DNA from: Candidatus Aenigmatarchaeota archaeon | Lineage (GTDB): Archaea > Aenigmatarchaeota > Aenigmatarchaeia > Aenigmatarchaeales > Aenigmatarchaeaceae | Assembly (NCBI GenBank): GCA_017608545.1 | Contig: JAFCFQ010000010.1 | Location: 1 to 8,666 of the forward strand | DNA length: 8,666 nucleotides | Direction: 5' to 3' | In this document: piece after piece, positions 5,246 to 8,666 of the stretch | Layout of the letters: each line of letters begins with the position of its first letter | How positions within the stretch are numbered: the stretch's first letter is position 1 | Made by a program: the position numbers and the translations under genes | The notes under the pieces: model-generated | Databases searched by the model: none | Told to the model about the DNA's origin: nothing | Seen by the model: the letters and a program-made list of their open reading frames with translations, nothing else

Positions 5246-6205
5246 TTATTTTCTTTCTAAAATACATTCTCTTATATTTTTATCTTCTCTTAACCTTAAG
5301 AAGCTAGGTGCTCTCATTTTTAAATCTTTCGTAATATTCATAAATCTAACTTCAGCAATTAGTTTTGGTTTTACAAAATGGACTTTTTTTAAAATTTTCG
5401 GTTCTTCTTCAAATTCGTCAAATGGACTTTTCTTTATTTCTAATTTTTTTAGTTTTTCACTTAATTCTCTATATCCTTTTTCATTCAGACCTGTTCCAAC
5501 TCTCCCAACATATATCAATCTATTTTTATAATAAACACCACAAAGAAAGGCACCAAAGTACTTTTCCCTCCATCCACTACCTTCAGTGAACCCGCATATT
5601 ATGCAGTCCAAGGTTTTTAATGTTTTTATTTTTAGCCAAAAACTAGATCTTTTATTCGAGTAAGGAGAATTTTCATCTTTTGCCATCACGCCTTCTAATT
5701 TCATTTTTTTAACTACTTTCCACAACTTTAGACCATTTTTAGTATAGTAAATTTTTTTAACATTTCCAAAATCTTTAATAGTTTTTTCCAAAATCTTTTT
5801 TCTTTTTATTAACGGAAGTTTCGTTAAATCTTTCTCATTTAAATTCAAGATATCAAAAACAAAATAAGTTGCAGGTATTTCTTCTGAAAGAATTTTAATT
5901 CTTATTTTATCATCTACATGTTCCCTTTCAGCTAATAGATAGAAGTTTGGAATACCTTTTTCATCTAAAACACAAATTTCTCCATCTAAAATGAAATTAC
6001 CTTTAATTTTCTTAATGTCTTTAACAATTTCTGGATATCTGTGCTCAAACCAAGCATTTCTTCTGTTCAGGAACTTTACAATATTCCCTTTTTTATAACA
6101 AATACACCTTGTTCCATCAATCTTTGGCTCGAAAAGAAAATTTTCTTTTCTCAAATCTTTCTTTTCTCCTAATTCTGCTAGCATTGGCTTAATTTTTGTA
6201 AACAT
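5246..6205 (-). CDS. ATP-dependent DNA ligase, LigD ligase-domain type
   Basis: The 319-residue protein is a minimal two-domain DNA ligase (adenylation plus OB fold), like the ligase part of bacterial LigD used in non-homologous end joining. Counted from the ATG at 6205, motif I is EPKIDGTR with nucleophile Lys28. Motif III is LDGEIC with metal-binding Glu76, and IIIa is YFVFDIL. Motif IV is LEGVMAK (Glu171, Lys176), motif V is FWLKIKT (Lys192, Lys194), and the OB-fold end is PSFLRLREDK. The polymerase and phosphoesterase domains of full LigD are absent; in archaea these can be separate genes. A TTG two codons upstream is possible but the ATG is preferred. It follows the SET gene by 32 bases, in a run with Ku, which fixes its likely job. 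Replicative archaeal Lig1 enzymes are nearly twice as long and have an extra N-terminal DNA-binding domain not seen here. Confidence 0.92.
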   Translation of the reverse strand: MFTKIKPMLAELGEKKDLRKENFLFEPKIDGTRCICYKKGNIVKFLNRRNAWFEHRYPEIVKDIKKIKGNFILDGEICVLDEKGIPNFYLLAEREHVDDKIRIKILSEEIPATYFVFDILNLNEKDLTKLPLIKRKKILEKTIKDFGNVKKIYYTKNGLKLWKVVKKMKLEGVMAKDENSPYSNKRSSFWLKIKTLKTLDCIICGFTEGSGWREKYFGAFLCGVYYKNRLIYVGRVGTGLNEKGYRELSEKLKKLEIKKSPFDEFEEEPKILKKVHFVKPKLIAEVRFMNITKDLKMRAPSFLRLREDKNIRECILERK

Positions 6206-6237
6206 ATTCAAAATTTACTTTTTACATTATTAATTTT

Positions 6238-6759
6238 TTAAGAGGGTTTTAGAATTTTCCTTTTTAGATATGGAGAGAAATATTTTTTATATTTCTTTTG
6301 TATTTCTGGTATTTTCCAATCACTTGGTTTAATAATTTTACGACAATTTTTTGAACCACAATTACATTTAAATGCTTTGAATACAGTTTCACTGAAAGCG
6401 TAATCAAAAGTTAATTCCTCCCCAGGGTTAATATCTCTTATTGCAATAAATGTAATAGAATCTAAATATCCAATATTTGGATTACAAGAATGATTAAATA
6501 CTCCAGTTTCTTCAAGTTCTTCTCTGGAAGTAGGACAAATGAAAAAATTATCATTTATCTGAATACCAACATGACCTAATTTTTTGCGATATTTTTTAAT
6601 TTCAGAAATAGGAACTATAACACCTCCAAGAACAGCTACAATTTCCCCTTTCTGAATCAGTTTGATAGCTACAACTCCCAAGCCTTGAATTTTTGATTTG
6701 TAAGACCTTGCTTTCGGAGTTATCCATCTATGTTTCCAGATTTTATGTAAATTTTTCAT
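6238..6759 (-). CDS. SET-domain protein lysine methyltransferase
   Basis: The 173-residue protein is a compact SET domain, which transfers methyl groups from S-adenosylmethionine to protein lysines. Key motifs are GLGVVA (26-31, the SAM-contact GxG), FNHSCNPN (88-95, the knot-forming NHSC), GEELTFDY (113-120, with catalytic Tyr120) and a post-SET zinc site C-X-C-X4-C (Cys132, 134, 139) that would use Cys92 as fourth ligand. A basic tail with YFSPYLKRK ends the chain. No pre-SET or targeting domain is present, so specificity must come from the core or from partners. Its start lies inside the ku gene (17-base overlap), which implies translational coupling with Ku; ligase follows by 32 bases. 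Substrate unknown. Candidates by location are the lysine-rich tails of Ku and AcdB, or chromatin proteins encoded elsewhere. The family is common in bacteria, so transfer with ku is plausible. Confidence 0.92.
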   Translation of the reverse strand: MKNLHKIWKHRWITPKARSYKSKIQGLGVVAIKLIQKGEIVAVLGGVIVPISEIKKYRKKLGHVGIQINDNFFICPTSREELEETGVFNHSCNPNIGYLDSITFIAIRDINPGEELTFDYAFSETVFKAFKCNCGSKNCRKIIKPSDWKIPEIQKKYKKYFSPYLKRKILKPS

Positions 6760-7555
6760 TCTTATCAGTTCTTTTCTTCCTTTTTTTCACTGACTCAACA
6801 GAAGCTTTCAAGGCTTTCATCAAATCTTTTTTTGGAGTTGGTTTAACTTCTATAGGCTTTTCAACAATTTTCTTACCTTCAATTTTTCTTTTTATCAAAT
6901 TTTCAACAGCTTTTACATATTCATCTCTATACTCTCCGATTTTGAATTCTCCAGACAATTTATCTATTAAAGCTTTTGCAAGTTTTAATTCTGCTTCTTT
7001 GATGACAACATACTTCTTCAAAGCTTCTATTTGCTCCATTGGTATTATTTCATCTTTGTAATGAAGAATAGTCATTACCAATCCTTTTTTATATTGCCTT
7101 ATAGCGACTAGATGTTCTTTAGCCCTTAGAACAACTTTTCCTATTGCAGCTTTCCCAGTTGCTGCTAAAACATCCCTAAACAAATAATAAGCTTTTTCTC
7201 CACCTTCTTGAGGAACTAAATAATAGTTTTTTTCTATGAACAAAGGATCTATTTGCCCAACATCTATGAATTTTAAGATTTCTATTGCTTTGGTTGATTT
7301 CAACTGTAATGCTTCTAACTCTTTTTTATCGATTACAACATACTTATCCTTAGAAATTTTATAACCTTTAACAATATCATTCCATGCAACTTCTTTTTCG
7401 CATTTAGGACACCATCTTTTATATTGTAAAGGAGTATGGCATTCTCCACATAAATTATGAAATTCAATTATTCTATCTTTTGAACTTACATAAAGAGAAA
7501 CAGGAATGTTCACTAAACCTAATGAGATTGAACCTTTCCACAATGCTCTTGGCAA
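6743..7555 (-). CDS. ku: Ku protein, bacterial/archaeal homodimeric type
   Basis: The 270-residue protein is a complete prokaryotic Ku, which encircles broken DNA ends and recruits the end-joining ligase. It opens with the family hallmark RALWKGSISLGLVNIPVSLY (residues 3-22). A four-Cys insert follows (Cys36, 39, 49, 52; CPKC at 49-52), then DIVKGYKI (60-67). The ring-forming core follows, with IDPLFIEKNYYLVP (102-115) and LRAKEHLVAI (143-152). The C-terminus has the LMKALKASVE segment (245-254), which in bacterial Ku precedes the tail and contacts LigD, and ends in a basic tail (KKRKKR, 257-262). Translation starts at a TTG: the only ATG nearby is out of frame, and AGGTGA with a 4-base spacer precedes the TTG. 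It lies 20 bases after the radical SAM gene and overlaps the SET gene by 17 bases. Confidence 0.95.
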   Translation of the reverse strand: MPRALWKGSISLGLVNIPVSLYVSSKDRIIEFHNLCGECHTPLQYKRWCPKCEKEVAWNDIVKGYKISKDKYVVIDKKELEALQLKSTKAIEILKFIDVGQIDPLFIEKNYYLVPQEGGEKAYYLFRDVLAATGKAAIGKVVLRAKEHLVAIRQYKKGLVMTILHYKDEIIPMEQIEALKKYVVIKEAELKLAKALIDKLSGEFKIGEYRDEYVKAVENLIKRKIEGKKIVEKPIEVKPTPKKDLMKALKASVESVKKRKKRTDKNEKFT

Positions 7556-7559
7556 ATCA

Positions 7560-7565
7560 TCACCT
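7560..7565 (-). promoter_or_regulatory. Shine-Dalgarno site deciding the TTG start of ku
   Basis: On the minus strand AGGTGA stands 4 bases before the TTG start of ku (7555-7553), the same hexamer and spacing as at the EF-Tu-domain-like gene. An ATG overlapping the spacer (7560-7558) is in another frame and would miss the Ku N-terminus. A strong site with a TTG codon may set moderate Ku levels. Confidence 0.65.
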
Positions 7566-7575
7566 AATTAAGATT

Positions 7576-8505
7576 TTATTTGATCCAATTTAAACCTAAG
7601 TCTTCTGCCAACTTCCAGGCTTTTTCTAATTCTTCTTTTTTTGGATAATTTGCTATATCAGAATAGATATGAGCTTTATATTCAGGCCTGTACTGTCCCA
7701 TTACATTAACTATGACCTTTTCTCCATAATTTTCTGCTATATAGTTTAAAATTGGTTTTGTACAGCAATTAAAATGATTTGGTAAAATTAAATGTCTTAT
7801 TATCATTTCAGAATCCTTAAAAGCTAGGTCATGATTTCTTTTTACAATTTCTAAATAATTCTTAACTTTTGATAGTCTTTCTGCACATTTATTATTCCAA
7901 TATTTCCAATCTGTTAAATAAATGTCTATAACATTTTTTAACAAATTCATTGACTTTAAACTCATATAAAAATTCGAATTCCAAATGGTAGGAATATTTG
8001 ATTTAACATATTGTAATGAATCTAAAATAAAAGGTAATTGAGGAGTTGGTTCCCCGCCAACAAAGTTTACATTTCTACAATTTTTATGTTCATCTATTAA
8101 CTTTGCCATCTCTTTTATTGTTATGATTTTTCCTTTTTCAAACCATTGTGATATACTCCAATTTTGACAAAATTGACAATGAAATGTACAGCCCATAAAA
8201 AATATTGTAAATGAAGGAACAAGCATAGGCTCTTCTCCTAAATGAACAAAAGCAGAAGAGATAATAGGTTCATTACCAACTTTACAAAAACCTTTAGTTT
8301 TATTTCTATTTACTTTACATTTTCTTTCACAAAGTCCACAAGAATTTAAAATTTTATAGGCCTTTTCAACCTTTTCCTTTAAATTTACTTTAAGGAATTT
8401 TGCTTTCACTTTTTTAATTAAAATCTTTCTATACCTAGGCAAAGCTTTTTTTACATTTTCACTTTCAAGAGCATTAACAGCGTCAGGACGAAGAAGTTGC
8501 CACAT
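7576..8505 (-). CDS. PflX-like radical SAM protein (COG1313 type)
   Basis: The 309-residue protein has a radical SAM core with C-X3-C-X2-C at Cys106, 110 and 113 (GCTFHCQFCQN), which binds the [4Fe-4S] cluster that cleaves S-adenosylmethionine. The SAM-contact motif NFVGGEPTP lies at 146-154. An N-terminal four-Cys segment (Cys56, 59, 63, 74) before HLGEEPMLVPS matches the PflX-like group, relatives of pyruvate formate-lyase activase with no established substrate. TDWKYWNN (198-205) also fits that group. No glycyl-radical enzyme gene is visible here. It is the first gene of the minus-strand run and ends 20 bases before ku, so the two are probably co-transcribed, although a functional link is not evident. 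The ATG at 8505 is leaderless-like. A 36-base spacer separates it from the divergent ureohydrolase gene. Confidence 0.88.
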   Translation of the reverse strand: MWQLLRPDAVNALESENVKKALPRYRKILIKKVKAKFLKVNLKEKVEKAYKILNSCGLCERKCKVNRNKTKGFCKVGNEPIISSAFVHLGEEPMLVPSFTIFFMGCTFHCQFCQNWSISQWFEKGKIITIKEMAKLIDEHKNCRNVNFVGGEPTPQLPFILDSLQYVKSNIPTIWNSNFYMSLKSMNLLKNVIDIYLTDWKYWNNKCAERLSKVKNYLEIVKRNHDLAFKDSEMIIRHLILPNHFNCCTKPILNYIAENYGEKVIVNVMGQYRPEYKAHIYSDIANYPKKEELEKAWKLAEDLGLNWIK

Positions 8506-8541
8506 ATAATTCTTTTAAACTTAAAATTTTAAATTATATTC
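8506..8541. promoter_or_regulatory. Divergent promoter spacer with 12-bp palindrome
   Basis: The 36 bases between two divergent ATG codons are almost pure A/T. They contain the perfect palindrome TTAAAATTTTAA at 8521-8532. A TATA-like ttttaaac (8513-8520) lies 22-29 bases before the ureohydrolase start, and the palindrome itself lies 16-27 bases before the radical SAM start. The two promoters must overlap, so the genes are likely controlled together or in competition. Confidence 0.4.
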
Positions 8542-8666
8542 ATGGATTTTTCATTATTAGGTATTTGTTTAGATAGAAAGGATTTTAGAAGAGGTTCTGA
8601 TAAAGCTCCATTTGAAATAAAGAGAATTTTTCCACAACTTGAAACTTATATAAATGGAGTGGATTT
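8542..8666 (+). CDS. Agmatinase/arginase-family ureohydrolase, N-terminal fragment
   Basis: From the ATG at 8542 the frame stays open to the window end. It gives 41 residues that begin MDFSLLGICLDRKDFRRGSD and continue KAPFEIKRIFPQLETYINGVD. The pattern 'LG(I/V)xxD...FRRGsxxAPxxIR' is the conserved N-terminus of the ureohydrolase family (agmatinase, arginase and relatives), which hydrolyse guanidino compounds to urea at a two-manganese centre. In archaea agmatinase usually serves polyamine synthesis from arginine. The metal-binding His and Asp residues lie beyond the window, so activity and substrate cannot be judged. The gene is divergent from the radical SAM gene, sharing a 36-base promoter spacer. 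Confidence 0.7.
   Translation, partial: MDFSLLGICLDRKDFRRGSDKAPFEIKRIFPQLETYINGVD

Noticed and set aside
6693..7061. Plus-strand 122-residue hydrophobic frame inside ku and the SET gene.
   Set aside because: It is antisense to two conserved genes; its hydrophobicity comes from reading Lys codons backwards.
1..8666. tRNA genes, CRISPR arrays, insertion sequences and phage genes.
   Set aside because: I looked through the gaps between genes and saw no cloverleaf-like sequence, regularly spaced repeats, transposase or integrase frames, or target-site duplications.
8542..8666. Treating the last 125 bases as non-coding.
   Set aside because: The open frame matches the conserved start of ureohydrolases and has a TATA-like box at the right distance, so it was kept as a partial gene.

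Overview
The window looks like a piece of a very AT-rich archaeal genome, most likely a small-genome (DPANN-type) lineage. Several signals point to archaea. There are TATA-like boxes about 24-34 bases upstream of leaderless ATG starts. A two-subunit ADP-forming acetyl-CoA synthetase is present. There is a short EF-Tu-domain-2-like protein and a membrane-anchored protein with an 'ITGYATV' segment after its N-terminal helix, a pattern I associate with DPANN surface proteins. The lineage call is an inference from gene content, not a phylogenetic result.

Layout. Positions 1-930 (+) hold the 3' part of an alkyltransferase-like (MGMT-family) gene, broken by a one-base frameshift, followed by endonuclease III. 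On the minus strand, 927-3097 carries a glycosylation-site-rich membrane-anchored protein, the acetyl-CoA synthetase alpha subunit and the EF-Tu-domain-like protein. Positions 3178-3627 (+) hold two small genes, a two-helix membrane protein and a zinc-ribbon protein, ending in a hairpin terminator. From 8505 down to 3659 (-) lies a six-gene run: PflX-like radical SAM protein, Ku, SET-domain lysine methyltransferase, ATP-dependent DNA ligase, winged-helix/coiled-coil protein, and the acetyl-CoA synthetase beta subunit with a very lysine-rich N-terminal extension. At the right edge a divergent agmatinase/arginase-family gene begins and is cut by the window end.

How the genes work together. Two themes stand out. 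The first is DNA repair: an alkyltransferase-like protein, Nth for base excision, and a compact end-joining set (Ku plus LigD-type ligase, without polymerase or phosphoesterase domains) with a SET methyltransferase placed between them and overlapping the Ku gene. The second is fermentative energy conservation: ADP-forming acetyl-CoA synthetase makes ATP from acetyl-CoA, but its two genes are separated by about 850 bases and lie in different gene runs. The most interesting part is the Ku-SET-ligase arrangement together with lysine-rich tails on Ku and on the beta subunit. This suggests, but does not prove, protein lysine methylation linked to end joining. No tRNA, rRNA, CRISPR array, insertion sequence or gene-free stretch over 300 bases was seen.
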